From Dolomedes plantarius (taxonomy: Eukaryota > Arthropoda > Arachnida > Araneae > Dolomedidae): a DNA stretch of 64,000 bases. This document shows, piece after piece, positions 42,287 through 55,132 of the stretch. The first letter of the stretch is position 1; each line of letters starts with the position of its first letter. The notes under the pieces are model-generated. The model searched no databases and was not told the origin of the DNA. It worked only from the letters and a program-made list of their open reading frames with translations. Position numbers and translations under genes: made by a program. The DNA is taken from contig OU015498.1 of the NCBI GenBank assembly GCA_907164885.2, forward strand, positions 89,200,142-89,264,141, written 5' to 3'.

Positions 42287-45276
42287 TTGTATGTTTGTAG
42301 GGGGGAGGCCATGGTAATTTTGATTTAGGAAAACCAAACTTAAAGATTTTATGATTAAAAATTTATAGAGTTCCCGACAAACTTTCTGATTCTATTGATT
42401 TTCTTCTATGTAATAAGACTCCAATTAATTTAAACTACAAATAATTTAAAATGGAGGCGACAATTCTTACAGTACTTCATGTATTTACACACATCGCATT
42501 CTTGGAGCATTAGCTATAGCCAAAAGGTCCTATGTCACTAGCACCTAATATCGCATTTTAATGCTCTGAAGTTTCAACTCGAATATAGTACTTGCTTTTA
42601 GCCTTGAAGAACTTTTCCCTCCCTTCAAATTTTATCTTTAACCATATAAACATAGCACGATAAATTTTTCACTGGAAGAGGCAACTGCTGATCTAAGGAA
42701 CTTTATGCAATTTAATGTGCTGCAGCGAAGGTGGGCTGCAGGAGAGGAAATGAAAAATTGGGGAACGAAGTTAAATTAAAAGGTGTTTTGGTGCCGTGGA
42801 AATGAGTTTTTAACAGGAATTCAGAATATTTATTAAAAATTGCGGATCATATATAGTAGATACACATAAATACGTGTAATCTTAGAAACAATCAAAATCT
42901 TTAACCTCTAAGAACTAATTTTTAAAGAATTTAAACTGTTATATCATACACACTCCGAAGTCACAATTATTCATGGACGGATTACAGAAGAAAAATGTTA
43001 GAAATGAATTACAAATCATACGGGAAAGATTGTTAACTACGACTCTTATAAAGGAACATAGCTTTTTTTCAAAGTCATACATTGCAATCTTTTAAAGATT
43101 TAACGAGTTCAACTAAACAGTATTTAAATCAATGAAAGTATTTCCTTTAAAATCTGTTTTGATTAGTATTTAAAGTACAGAGAATCTGATTTGGACATGG
43201 AAAATCAGGAGTAATTCAGAGTAAGTACATACCCATGCGAACATGCTCTTATAGACAAAATGAAAATCTTATTTTAATCTATGAATTTTTGTATTTTAGA
43301 TCCCATACACTTGATTTTTCACGTATTTTTTGTGTTGACGTATCATTTTCCTGCATAAGTTATTTTAACCTGTTAAACATTTGTAAATGCTCCTTAAATC
43401 CATGTGTCAGGAAAATTCATATGATAAAATTATTTTCGGGTGATAATATTTTTTCTCATTTCAGGTTCGTTGATTCCGTGTAATCCGTGAATTCCTTCAT
43501 CTGAGGGCGAAAGTGAATAGCAGTTTGGTTTTATTTTTCTTATCGTGTCATTAGATTTTTGTAGAAACGCTTTATGTAAACTTTTTCTGATTGCTGCTTC
43601 ACAGTAATGGCTTGCTTATTGTGTTTTTATTTGCAGTAAAGAGAGATTCCCGATTTCATGTGAGAATAAAATATTTGGAGGCATATTAATCCCCCCCCCC
43701 CTTGATACAGAGCGGTATGACAACACATCGTGTTAGCGTATGCCTGTTTTACTGATGATGAAATATTTGTGTGGTGACAAAAACATTACATTTTCAGAAT
43801 TTGAGAAATGTCTCTTCACTAACCCAAGACAATCTATTAATATGTGGTGTCTCTTTAAAGAACTTTTAAAATAAATTAAGAAAGAAAAACTATCCTGAGG
43901 GAAAAAACTGTATGTTGAACGTTGCTTAGCAATGTATTACTCCTCAAAAAGTCGCTACATATCACAGGTCCATAAACTGATATCAGACTGTCCAAGGGAG
44001 TCTACACGAGGCACTCTACAGTTATTCCGAAATATTCTTGCCATTGATTTAAAGTATTTGAACTCTGTGTCATTTTTGTGCAGGTTAAATTGTACTTCAA
44101 TCTATAATCTTTTAGATCTGTGTTTAGGTACTAGACTACGTCAAACTAGTTGCAATGAATGCACGCTCCACTTTACTCAACTGTGTGATGAATAGTTACA
44201 TATAAATTGATCATTCTTAAAAACAATAGTTGTAAATGATATACTTTGAAGTATACCGTAAGCAATCAAGCAACTTCAAACAGTTTCAGTAAAAAAAATC
44301 TGGAAAATTTTAAAGTTATCAGTGAACATTACATTTAGATAAAAGAGCTATTTTCTAAGTGTTTCAAGTAAATTTAAGGTCGAATTTGATTTACATTTTT
44401 GTTTTACATTGGAAAACAGCTATTATTCCTAAGGATGAAGACTTAACTCCCATTCGCTTTTTAGCCTCTTTTCAGATACTATCGAAATTACACGCAAAAT
44501 TAGGATTTTACTCAACTATTTCCTGCTAAGTTTAAAATGAACAAACCCACAGCTATTTTAACAAAAGTTTTGACATTAGATTCGGTTTCAGTTACTTGCC
44601 CTTCTGTTTAAAGAAGAGTTCTAAATGAATACATTGTGGAAATGTGCTACAGATTATTTTCTGCTTAACTGAAGTAAATGCAATAATCGTGCAGGGCAGT
44701 AATTCCTGAAATAAAAAAAGAACTTGAAGAAAATATAAAAGCACTTTTTCCTTATCTTGAAATATAAGATATGTGAGCTGGGCATTTTTTTTCCTGAAAG
44801 AGGAACAAATTTTCATCCCTTTTCTGTAATAGTATGTTTTAAAGTCCCTGATAATCTTTTTTCGTAAATTTAGGAAACTGATTTCATAGGTCCCGAAATA
44901 TATTCCTTCTCTTATGCTTTTCTGACTAATTTCTGGTCTCCAAAATTTTGTTCAACAGAAGCCAAGCATAAAGCATCCGATATACTTCTCTAGTGCCCAG
45001 TTCAGTTGGACTAGCCACCAGGAACTATTGGGAGCATGGGAATTCCAAAAAAATGGCGGTTTCATTTTTGTAAATTGCAAAAACTAGGATTTCCTCTCAC
45101 GGATTTTCTTCAGGTAAGAGATAACGTGCTTTTCTCTTCATTTTATTGAATTGTATAAAAAATATAAAATTTGTGTAGAGAAAAGGTTTTTCGGAAATTA
45201 ATATTACAACCTAAATAAAGAAAAAAGTGGATATTTAAGAATTAAAATTGTAAAGAACCTCTCAATGGTGTAAAAC
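41701..45276. other. AT-rich sequence downstream of the pseudokinase gene
   Basis: It contains the TA microsatellites at 42135-42282. An acceptor-like TTTTTTCTCATTTCAG occurs at about 43450-43465. The 87-residue frame at 43932-44195 starts with ATG and contains several Cys, but has no recognisable domain. No gene can be supported. Confidence 0.4.
42135..42282. repeat. Compound (TA)n(TTAA)n(TATG)n(TA)n microsatellite
   Basis: TA run 42135-42188, then ATTA units, TATG units and a second TA run to 42282. Confidence 0.95.
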
Positions 45277-45350
45277 AGTGGTGTGCAAATTTTATTCGAC
45301 TGTGACCTACTTTCTTTAAAATCACTCGACCCCCCAATGAAAACGTTTTG
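45277..45350. mobile_element. Possible hAT end fragment
   Basis: CAGTGGTGTGCAAATTTTATTCG followed by GACCTACTTTC and CACTCGACCCCCC resembles a hAT terminus of the CAGTGGTGCGCAAAC type. No matching opposite end or 8-bp duplication was found. Confidence 0.35.
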
Positions 45351-47779
45351 TATTAAAAATTTTTTATTAGAAAAAAGTTAACAAAAAATAGGAATAAAAA
45401 TAAGCACATTTTAACAAACTGTTTTAAAAATCAACGAACTGTAGATTTTGTTTATATATTTAATTTGAATAATAACAATAAAAAATGTTTTTATTATCTT
45501 CTGCATTTGTTTTTGGAAAATCTAATGCGACTAAAACTTCATATTTCAGTAGTAATATGCATTTGTATTTCATTTAGGCAAATATTACCAAAAAGTAGTA
45601 AAAAAACTATTAGCATATCTATAGCATTTTTTTAAATTCAATAATTCTATACTATATAAATTTACTTCAAATTATCCGCGCATTAGCTACAATTTATATT
45701 TTATATAAGCTGATTTATAGTTTTTATCAAACTACATGTTTGAAGCATACTAAGTTACACTAACTCATATATCTTTATTGGGGATGTAATATTAATAAAT
45801 GAATGTAATAAAACTTTCCAGAAGTTATTTTTTGATTCCAAATTGAATTTTTTTAACCAGATGATTCTTTTCTGAAACTTCTGTAAAAGTATTGCTCCAT
45901 TCCGAGATGAGAGGCGATATTCCCTTCCTTCATGGGGATATTCACCCATTCAAATTCCCTAGATTACCGGGAAAAAGGGAATATACAATGCCTGCGCGTT
46001 TCCACATTCAAGTTGAGTCCGGGAAGTGAGGCGAGGGCGGAATCTTTGCAATCGATTAAGGCTCCTGCGATCTGGGACCTGAAAATTATTTTTAGCCCCC
46101 ACTATTCATCATTAAACAGATATTTTTAGACTATGAAAATGTCATCATCAGGCAATTTTTTCACATTTTAAAATTTTTTTATTTTTATTTTGTAAAGTGA
46201 AACGAGCTACCAGACTTGGGAAGTTTTCAGAAAATTTCAACTTCTGCTGACATGGCAGCGTGTAAAACGGTTGCAAATGGTTTAATATTTTCATATGTCA
46301 GAAGAAACAAAACTTCATGCGAAATCGTTACTTGCAGTTTGGGTATTATTTTCCCATGTGAATTTCCTTCAATGTAGAAATTAGTAAATAACAATTTTTT
46401 TCCTTGATTGCTCGAGTTATCCCATCTTGGCAACAAAAATTTTCGTCATTTGGTACTCCTTCGAAGAAAAACTCACCAGACCAGATCCTATTCTACAATT
46501 TGACCAAATTTTTATTAATGATAATTCGATAATCAAGGATTCCGAATCCTTGTAATAAGTCATAAGTGTAATATAGCATCCCCTTATTACCATGTTTTTA
46601 TTAACTTGCTTTCCTGTTTGTTTGTGTGTTTGTTTGTGTGTGTGTTTGTCCAGTACAAATCTTGCAATCGATTTTTACCTAACTTCCCAACTAGCTAGAC
46701 ATTTGAAACTTAAAATAGCTCAGAACACGATGACAATGCATATTTTAATACTTTTAGCCATCTTTAAGCAGAATTAAATTCATTTTCAGTTATTTTCAGT
46801 TATTTTTGTTTTGTAGACTGGTGCAGCCATCTATCGACCGGAACGGGAAAGAAAAGTTAAATGCAAGTTAACTTCCAATTAACTTCATTTTCTTTCAAGT
46901 TGATCGGATAATTCATCAAAAAAATTTTAAAAAAGAATTTTTAACACATAGAATTGTCAAGTTTATATGATTTAACAGAAAATTTAAAAACATGGTATAT
47001 AAAAAGTTCTTTTTATCTTGTAATTATTTATGTTGCCAGTTTCTTCCTTTAAGAAAAAAAGGATTGTATACGTATTTTGTCATCATTTCCTGAGGCATGT
47101 AATCGATGCCATAAAAGAAATATAGGAGAGCACATGATGAACATTTCAAAACTTCAAAATATTGAGTTCAGCCGTAGTTTTTTTAAAAACTGGGCCCATA
47201 TGCATATTACAGATATGCACTGAATTTAATTCATTGCAAATGTCACGGATATTGCCTGATATAACCGGATTAGAGCATCAGAGATGTCATTCATGGGAGA
47301 CACTGAAGAGTTGACACTGTCTTTTGAACTACAGAAAATACTGCCGATGAAAGAGGGTTCGAATCTGAGTACATAAAACCTATTCAATAATGTATATGAC
47401 TGTGCAGATGTTAGGTCAACTCTGTGCCAACTCTGTGCTATTTGAGAGAGTTGAATATCAAATCAAAGACAGCACGACAGACTTTTAAAGTGCAGTCAAA
47501 GTATTAATAAATGGATGAAACTTCATCAATGATAACTGTTTGAAACTTGGAAGGAAATACATACTTGAAGACGTTATTCAGCAACAGACAACTTTGTTAC
47601 ACTGATTTTCTCAATTATTCTGCTATGAGAATGTATTCGAAGTCTCAAAAGGACGAAGTATGCTATCACTCAGCATAAATTGTAATCAAACAAACATTAA
47701 TATTGATGAGCTATTTGTCTAATATTCCAGACTTTTGTTTGTTGTTGTGACTTATGCCTCATGTACGTAATATTCCAGA
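45351..47779. other. AT-rich sequence without a supported gene
   Basis: A minus-strand open frame at 46227-46436 (contains KLQVTISHEVLFLLTYENIK) reads fairly protein-like but has no identified domain or splice context. A TTTGTGTG microsatellite lies at 46615-46650. Confidence 0.4.
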
Positions 47780-48100
47780 CCAGTTCCATAGATGGCTGCG
47801 GGCTTAGGAATACGGCTCAGGTTTTAAATGACACCACAAGGTTCAAAGACCGACTTAGCTAGTTGCCACCACAATTTTGATCAAGCAGTTCCACGCGCGA
47901 CTCTTCGTGGGCTCGCACACTCCTTCCATCCATACACCACATTGAAGGACTTTCCGGCTTATGGTTTTAGCAAGCCCATATCCGGCATAGACACGATGGC
48001 ATTTAGTAGCGCTTGTCGGGATTCGAGTTGAGCTCCCGCCGTCCGAAGTACAAAGCGCTACGACAAGGTTGCCACGCGCCGATTCTAGACTTGTACAGAA
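47780..48100 (-). mobile_element. Probable tRNA-derived SINE
   Basis: On the minus strand the 5' part reads GGCGCGTGGCAACCTTGTCG, then TAGCGCTTTGTACTTCGGAC and CTCAACTCGAATCCCG. This resembles a tRNA A box (TGGC...) and B box (TTCGAATCCC-like) with tRNA-like spacing. It is followed by a non-tRNA body of about 230 bp ending near GGAACTGGTCTGGAATATTA. The segment is GC-richer than its surroundings. Target duplication not established. Confidence 0.5.
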
Positions 48101-51100
48101 CTGAATTTTAATATCGAGAGGAAAAGAATAGAATCTATGGTTCGAATGGAAAGAACTGACAAAGAATTTCTATTCTTCGTCTGTGCACAATGAAAATGCA
48201 CGTATTTATTTTTGTTTTATCAGCGATAGTTGTTATATTAGTGATAGTGATTATATCAGTGATACATTTTAAAATATCAAGAAAATAAGAGTGTCTCTCA
48301 TACCCTTTTTTTTATTTTGTAAAAATTGTATGAAATCTGCTGTTTTTAGTCCTCCAGGTAGCTTAATCTATATTTTATCGTCATGCAGTAAAATTACCAT
48401 AACTATCTAAAATTCTTCCCCTAGGGTTATAAAAAAACTAGCAAGATAATCACGTGATAGTGGGAATTTTCCTGAATGGATTGATGTACAAGTGTGCATT
48501 TTTAAATTAATGACAGCCCTAATTCGTCCTACTGTATAAAATATACATGCATTTATAACATACACAGGTAGCATGACCTGATCATAGAATCATTTTTAGC
48601 ATTAGTAAATTTTCTGAATTATACCAAATGACTTGATTATTTTAAAGCTATGGGAAAAGTTTATGAGTAATGGAATTATTTTTTTCTGTCTGTTGTGATA
48701 CGTATAATAACCTCCATATGTAAGTGCCAAAAGTATATTTCATTGAATAAGCTTGTAAACGACAGTAAAATTTCCGTAATCAAAAGAGAATTTTTTCCAA
48801 ATTATATGTGCTAAACAATTATATGCTAATATGTCTCTTTGAGAGTGCATTAAAGAAATTGATAAAATAAATTTTATATCATTTGATTATATTCTTACTC
48901 CTAACATTATTGGTCGGAATGAAGTAGGTCCTAAAGTCTATTAATAAGAAAAATATATGAACCCTTTCTAAATGAGCATAGTTTTCTAGCTATGCCCATT
49001 TTCTAGATGTTCATAAACTAAGAAAATATGTTTTATTACTGTAGAAAATGTACTTACCAACGACATCTTTAACCTGAATATAAAAACTATACATTTTTTC
49101 TTCAGTTTCAGTCAGGGAGTGAATTCTTAGCTTGTTATATATATATATATGTATGGTAAAGATTTTATATTTATTGTAAAGAAAAAAAATATTTTATTTA
49201 AAAAAATCAATTGATGTGTCCATTGTTAAGGGGTATGAATTTTTGAAGATGAATAAATGTTCTCAAGGTATAGTATTATATTAAAAGATATATATTGAAT
49301 TTATAGAAATGCATATTGATATAAAGACAGACATGGGAAAGTGTTAATAAACGATAAGATATAGTTTAATATACTATTAATGTCTTGAATTGCATTTACA
49401 GCTTCAAAGCATACTTTTGCGAAAGGTCTTAGTGTGAAAAGAGTGTTAAAAAGTGAGTATTTTAGAAAACTTTTGTTATCGGTGTTTTATACACCGTCCG
49501 TGTAAAAGAAAAAACATCTTTATAAAGTAATGAAAAAATTATTTTCTGCGAAATTGTTATTTTGATGCATCTCAAGTAAAGAGAAATGATATAAAGTTGT
49601 CAAAATTTCTCGTTAGTTTCCATGACTTTCGTATGACAGCTGTTTTTTCTTTAATCAGTGAATATTCTGTGTGTATTTGTGTATAAACAAGAACTTGCAA
49701 TTTTTTGTGATATTTCAGCTGCACTCGAACACTGGTAAAGGTTTCGAACAAAATATAGTGAGATAAAAAAGGTACTAGAACGTATATTCTCTTGTTGCGG
49801 TAAGCTTACTGTCCTAGGTCATTCTCAAAGTAAAAATTTCCTGCATTTTACCTAAACAGACTATCATATCTATTTCTAACATCAGTAAATGCCTTTTTGT
49901 GAATGTGATATTTTTTTTATAAGGGTAAGTGCTGTGATAAAATCTTTGATTTTAGGAGCTTTTAAGTGTAAACCATAAAAACCTTCCTCATAAAATCATA
50001 TATTGGCATATAAAAAAAGTAGTTTATAACACACAAAATCACGACACTAAAATGTATTTTAACTGAGTCAAACTTATTTGACTTTTTCAGTCTTTCAGGA
50101 GAATTTCTCTCATAAAATTAAACTGTTTCCTGTTGGGTTGCAAATTATCCAATTTTCTGTAGATTCCTGAATGATTTAGTCTGCCTGTAAATAACTTCAT
50201 AGCCTTTTCTCGATTGTTAAATCCAAAAATGGTTTGCCTAATACATTTTATTGCAAGAGTGAAATAATTAAAACATGTGAGCTTATATTTTAAAAATGAG
50301 CTTTCTGTCATAAAACAAAGGAAATTTACTTCAAAATTTTGAAGAATAATATCTATATATTATTTTTGTTAATATTAAACACGTACATGAAAAAAAATAT
50401 TTTTTCTATTCCTGTTGTAAATTTTGCGTTTTAAAATGTACATATTAGGTAATGCAGCATATGACTTATGTCCATAATACAAATAATATTAACAAGAAAG
50501 CAAGCCAAATACATTTTATTGTTCATGTTTTTTAAAAATAGTTGTATAAAAAATTGATTTTTGTCTGCTCAAATGAAGGATAATTATTTTCTTCAACTTC
50601 ACGTTTAAAAAGTTTATAGAAAAATAGATATCTAGATATTCTGTCTTTTTCTTTAAACGTCTTCAAGCAACAACAATGTTCCTATTTTTATTTATAAAAT
50701 GTAGTTGATAGGCAATTAAATTTCACATATATGTCAAGTAGAAACTTAAGTAATACACCCTCATACCAAAATTACTCATTCATATGGAGAATATAATTAA
50801 TTATGATCAGAAACGCAGCCTTAAAGTTTAAAATTTCAACCGTCCTAATTTTAGAGTTATTTAAGAGCATTTTGCGATGTTAACGATGTACCTAGCAATA
50901 AAAAAATATCACTAATTGGTACGATGTAGATATGTTTAGCAGCTAATTTCATATGGCGTGTTCACTTGTCGCGGCTCTTTCTAAAAAAATATCCTGATCT
51001 ACCGGCCAGAGAGTTTATACTGGTTTGAACTTATCACAAAAATTTGCATTTACGGAATTCATCATGACTGAATTCCAATGGTCAGCCTCAGGCGAGGCAA

Positions 51101-51252
51101 TGTCGAGGAAGCAAGTTTGCCGTACCACCTCTTTAAACAGCAGACAAATTTCTATAAACAAAACAACTGCAAGTAAATTTCCGTGTTCTTATTTACCATT
51201 AATTCTGATTCCAGTTCAAACGTATTGATTACAAAGGATCTTTTCAACATAG
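48101..51252. other. AT-rich sequence without recognised genes
   Basis: A TA run lies at 49137-49152. Open frames at 50087-50311 (minus) and 51025-51228 have no domain content or splice context. Confidence 0.5.
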
Positions 51253-51253
51253 A

Positions 51254-51404
51254 ATACGTCAGCGAAAGCGTTACTCGTATTGATATATTTTAAGCCAATC
51301 ACAGGCCTAAACAGTTTCTTGGTTAATCGTTTGGCGGTTTGTAATTGGTCATATATATTTGAACACGAGTAACGCTAGCGCTGACGGATTCTGTGTGAAC
51401 AAGC
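51254..51404. mobile_element. Imperfect palindromic MITE
   Basis: The left arm ATAGAATACGTCAGCG then AGCGTTACTCGTATTGATATA pairs with the right arm CGAGTAACGCTAGCGCTGACGGATTCTGT. The arms are about 55 bp with a 40-bp centre. CCAATCACA and its mirrored TGTAATTGG lie inside the arms. No coding capacity; superfamily unknown. Confidence 0.7.
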
Positions 51405-51740
51405 ACGTACTCAATGTGGATTCCGTTACGTTCGCCGGGCAGGTGCTAACCATTAGGGCATTGATTCCCAGCCGGTGTGCTGCGGCCTTTGAGGGTGCCT
51501 TGAGGTAATATGAGAAAACTTAAACATGAGTAAGGCCCGCTTAAAATAAATATTGAGCTGGACTGCTTACTCTCACTTGTGACACAGTTCGATGCCTTCC
51601 TTCCTGAGGATGAATTAGTTATCCTCCCTCACACAACTGCTAGGCCTGAGAACAAATATTTCTGCTCCAGGCATTAACCTTTTCCTTACGGGGTGGAATA
51701 GCATGTATTCCAAGAATACGGGCCCAAAAATGGATATATA

Positions 51741-52939
51741 CACTGAAGTGCCACTGAATTAGGGATAGCAAAGCCTATGCAAATTGTGTAGCGTTGCGCA
51801 TCATGTATGCGCAAGTGAGGGCGCTGTGGTAACTGCATATATATCGCGTACTGTGGTGGTTCTGAATTAGTTGTTGAAATTGCCAGTATGGGTAAACTGC
51901 CTGATTTAGACGCCTTCGATCGCGGACAAATCGTAGGTGCGCGACGCATGGGCCATTCAATTTCCGAAATTGTCAGACAGCTAGGATTTTCAAGGTCGAC
52001 AGTGTCAAGAGTATACCAAGAATACATGAATGGTGGAAAAAAACTAGCGATCGGGCAAACTGCAAAGGACAATTAGCCTTGACAGTGCGTGGTGAGAGAC
52101 GGCTCAGGCGTATTGTACGTAGCCAGCGAAGCCAAACATAAGCTCAAATTACCACCCAGTTTAATGACGGTGCCAGTCGTACAGTCAGTAAACGGACTGT
52201 GCAACGCTCGCTTCACCGTATGGGTTTCGGGAGCCGTCGACCTACGAGAGTACCATTGCTCTATACTCGCCATCGGGCTGCACGTCTTGCCTGGGCAAGA
52301 GAGCACAGAGACTGGAGTATAGAGGACTGGAAACGAGTAGCATGGAGTGATGAGTCTCGATTCCGACTACTTAACGCCGACGGGAGGCTGAGAATATGGC
52401 GTCAGGCTCATGAAGCCATGGATCCTGCATGCCTGGCTGGAACTGTACAAGGGCATGGTGGCTCAATCATGGTCTGGGGTGTTTTTTCGTGGCACAGTTT
52501 GGGATCTTTGGTGCGTGTACCAACCTCCCTCAATGCAATTCGGTACGTAGAGTTGCTGGGTGATCACCTCCATCCGTTTATGCTGTTCTGTTATCCGCAC
52601 GGTAATGGAGTTTTCCAGCAAGACAACTGTACCTCTCACAAGTCCCGGTAGGCTACTGGCTGGTTGGACGAGCATTCCTCTGACTTCTCTGTCATGAATT
52701 GGCCACCTAGAAGCCCAGACTTAAATCCTATTGAGCATCTTTGGGATGTTTTGGAACAAGGCGTGAAAGGCCATCACACAGCACCAAAGAACCTTACTGA
52801 ATTATGGACAGCTTTAGCCAATATTTGGCCAGCCATTCCCGTGGAACGATTCCAGAAACTTGTTGAATCTATGCCTCGTCGTCAGAGGAGGCCCAACTCG
52901 TTACTAGGTAGGTATCCCTAATTCAGTGGCACTTCAGTG
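51741..52939 (+). mobile_element. Tc1-like transposon, nearly intact
   Basis: TA flanks (51739-51740, 52940-52941) and inverted ends CACTGAAGTGCCACTGAATT matching the complement at the right end for at least 20 bp. 1199 bp, usual for compact Tc1 elements. It contains a full-length transposase gene with few lesions. The youngest member of the nest. Confidence 0.93.
51888..52921 (+). pseudogene. Tc1 DD34E transposase, broken by one frameshift and two stops
   Basis: ATG at 51888. The N-terminal paired-type helix-turn-helix contains ARRMGHSISEIVRQLGFSRS then TVSRVYQEY. A one-base frameshift occurs near 52065-52073 (after QTAKD). In the new frame a TAA at about 52138-52140 falls where Leu is usual (before AQITTQF). 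From there to the end one frame carries the catalytic core: VAWSDESRFRLL (first Asp), GVFQQDNCTSH (second Asp), and RSPDLNPIEHLWD (the Glu). A TAG at 52649-52651 replaces an Arg or similar codon. It ends at TAA 52919-52921. All three catalytic acids remain, so inactivation is recent. Length about 344 codons. Confidence 0.9.
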
Positions 52940-53397
52940 TATATAAACACCCTTTATGGTCGTTCTTACAAAGGGGGCATGAAATTTCCCGTTCTAAAGA
53001 GGGAATCTGAAAAAATGGGTCCCGTAAGCTAAAGGTTGATAACAAGTCTCTCATTAATAAAACAAATCTCTTTTAAGTGACTTCCATTCTAGTCTTCTCG
53101 TGTAATAGAATACTGAATTCCATGGGGATTTTTGAAACTATCTTCTATTTAATATATTGTGTTTTATGTTTGTTACTTATATCTTTCAATAAATTAATGA
53201 AATCAGCAATGGAGTCAGTATTTATTTGAGCTTAAGTTTAACATTTTACCGATATATATTTCCTTTTGATTTATTTTTGAAAAAAAGGGGACTAATAAAT
53301 ACTAAAATTCAAAATACTAAAATTTCAACAAGGGGGCCCCGAGATTCTAATCTCATTCCCGCGGGTTCCGCAAACGTAAAAAGGTTGGGAATCCTTG

Positions 53398-53613
53398 AAT
53401 TAGGGATTCCTTATGTTTAGCGTCTTTTTCGGTGTCCTACCAATGATCAAAATAAGAATTCGGAAGCTTGAATAATTTGCAAACGTCCTTAATAATCCTG
53501 AATTTTTAATAATAATATAACATGTTCCAAATTTCGAGAAAATAGTTTAAAAAAGGAAAAGAACTTAATTCCATAAATTGGAACTGTTGAAAGAGCGAGC
53601 AAACTTTGCTTAC
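53398..53613. other. AT-rich sequence, possible start of the intron of the next gene (minus)
   Basis: On the minus strand this follows the candidate donor at 53613. No second exon was recognised in the window. Confidence 0.35.
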
Positions 53614-53742
53614 CTCGACTATTGTCACAGCTGGACCTTGTAATTTTTTTATACGTGAAGATTTGTCATGGTGTACATCTGCATTTTTTCCCCTCCAACT
53701 GTAGTAGATTTTGCAACGGTAGGATTTTTGAAGTGTAGCCAT
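53614..53742 (-). CDS. Candidate first coding exon of an unidentified gene
   Basis: ATG at 53742 in context AGTAAAATGG. It reads 43 codons (contains KSYRCKIYYSWRGKNADVHH, then LQGPAVTIVE), then a consensus donor GTCGAG|GTAAGC at 53614/53613 in phase 0. Residue composition (Lys, Arg, aromatic, His) and codon use look protein-like against the AT-rich surroundings. The downstream exon could not be found. I do not recognise the protein. It could be a chance open frame, but start context and donor together make a real exon plausible. Confidence 0.4.
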
Positions 53743-55132
53743 TTTACTTTTGGTCTGGTAGTGTAGTTATAATATTGTTGTGACATTTTAATGTAGGTAT
53801 TGTAGTGTAATTACCGTAATTGTTTACCTCCGTATCTTGCAGATATTGCATCAGAAAGTGATTAAATTGTTACAGTGTTTGTAATGCAGTATAGCTATTG
53901 TTCTCTGCAGTGCGATCTCATACTAAGAAGCCACGTTTATCAGTTTGAAAAAAAATGTACAAATTTTCAAACTTCAAAGAATTGCTGGCTTAGGGGCTTG
54001 TGCTCAGATATGAACTAGGATCAGGGTTAAAATCTCATGAAAAGTATATTAAGACCCTGCGTATTTAAACCCTTTACAGTAAAATAATGTTATTTTGATA
54101 AACTCCTTCTTAAAAATTGATGAGATTGTGTGTTGTTTTGGTGAAATAATTTTTTTGTGCTGTGATCGTTACATCTTAGATTGTTATTAAATCCAGCAGA
54201 AGATTGTTACCAGTAAAACAAAGTTCTACAAGTTGCAGAGTAAAGTTGTTGAAATAAATTAATAATTTCTGAATAAAGAACATCCGAGAAGGAAAAGGGA
54301 AAAAAAAATTCTTGTAATTGATTAAACATCATAATTATGTTTTTGTGTTTAGTTATGCGATATTAATTTATTTTCCGACTTACTTCGCTTATTTATAAAC
54401 AAGTTTCTCTAATGAATATAAAATCTATGAAGCCATCTTCATCGAGTTTTATTCTTTGTCGAAGAGTAGATTGGATAAATTTTAAAACAGGCAAGTGGCT
54501 TCGTTTAACAAAACAAAACTTTCCTGAAGTTTTTTTCCATGGCTCCAAAATGTAGCAATAACATTGTTGAACTGAGTTTTTTTTAAAGTGTGTTTTAAAG
54601 AACAATGGATTATTTTCTCTTTAAGTCAAAGGCAATTCTTTCCTTAGGTGTAAAAAAAGAAAACTAGACTTTGATAATATAAAAATTCTTCAAACAAATT
54701 TAGTTCTGTTGTCCATTTTTGTTTTACTTTTAATCACACAGTTTGTGAACAAGCAAAATAGTTAAGTAATTTACTTCTTTGTTAAAAATAATTGGTTTCC
54801 ATTTGTTTTGGTTCGAAGATTGCACATAAGAGTTTTTTTATCGTATCAACCTATTCCTTTTTTTATAATTTTTTTAGGACTTTTAGCATTTTTTTTATAA
54901 TACCACCAAAGGCGATTTTAGTTTCTTGAAGAAAAATTGGTCCCTGTATTTGGATTTTTTAAGAACAAGTTCATCTTTTTAAGCGAGGGAGTGTTATTTT
55001 CTTATTGATCACTCTGTGATAAAATTATTTGAGTACATACATTATTCTTTATTTATACGACATACTTCTAATACAAATGCAAAAATTCTTGTCTTTTTAT
55101 TCTTCACATAAAGTCCGAATGTGGTGATAATA
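53743..55132. other. AT-rich sequence, possible promoter side of the minus-strand exon
   Basis: On the minus strand, GATACGGAG|GTAAACAA near 53825-53845 resembles a splice donor, so a 5' UTR intron is possible. Otherwise nothing supported. Confidence 0.35.

Larger units (their letters stand above)
51678..53035. mobile_element. TTAA-target MITE nested in the hAT-type element
   Basis: Left TTAA then CCTTTTCCTTACGGGG; right end, read inward, CCTTTAGCTTACGGGACCC beside TTGA (mutated TTAA). The matching place in hAT copy 1 is uninterrupted. It is itself interrupted by the Tc1-like element at 51741. Confidence 0.72.
51459..53397. mobile_element. hAT-type non-autonomous element, copy 2, with nested insertions
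   Basis: Left end CATTGATTCCCAGCCGG; right end, read inward, CAAGGATTCCCAACCTTTTT. Flanks CATTAGGG (51451-51458) and AATTAGGG (53398-53405) agree at 7 of 8 positions, as for an 8-bp target duplication. Same family as 24959-27669. A TTAA MITE (51678-53035) sits inside it. Confidence 0.75.

Noticed and set aside
43932..44195. 87-residue Cys-containing frame as a gene
   Set aside because: ATG start and several Cys, but no signal peptide, domain, splice context or repeat support.
46227..46436. Minus-strand frame as an exon of the gene starting at 53742
   Set aside because: No acceptor in the correct phase was found and no domain links it to the first exon.
47340..47375. B-box-like GGTTCGAATCT as a tRNA gene
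   Set aside because: No A box, acceptor stem or cloverleaf could be built around it.
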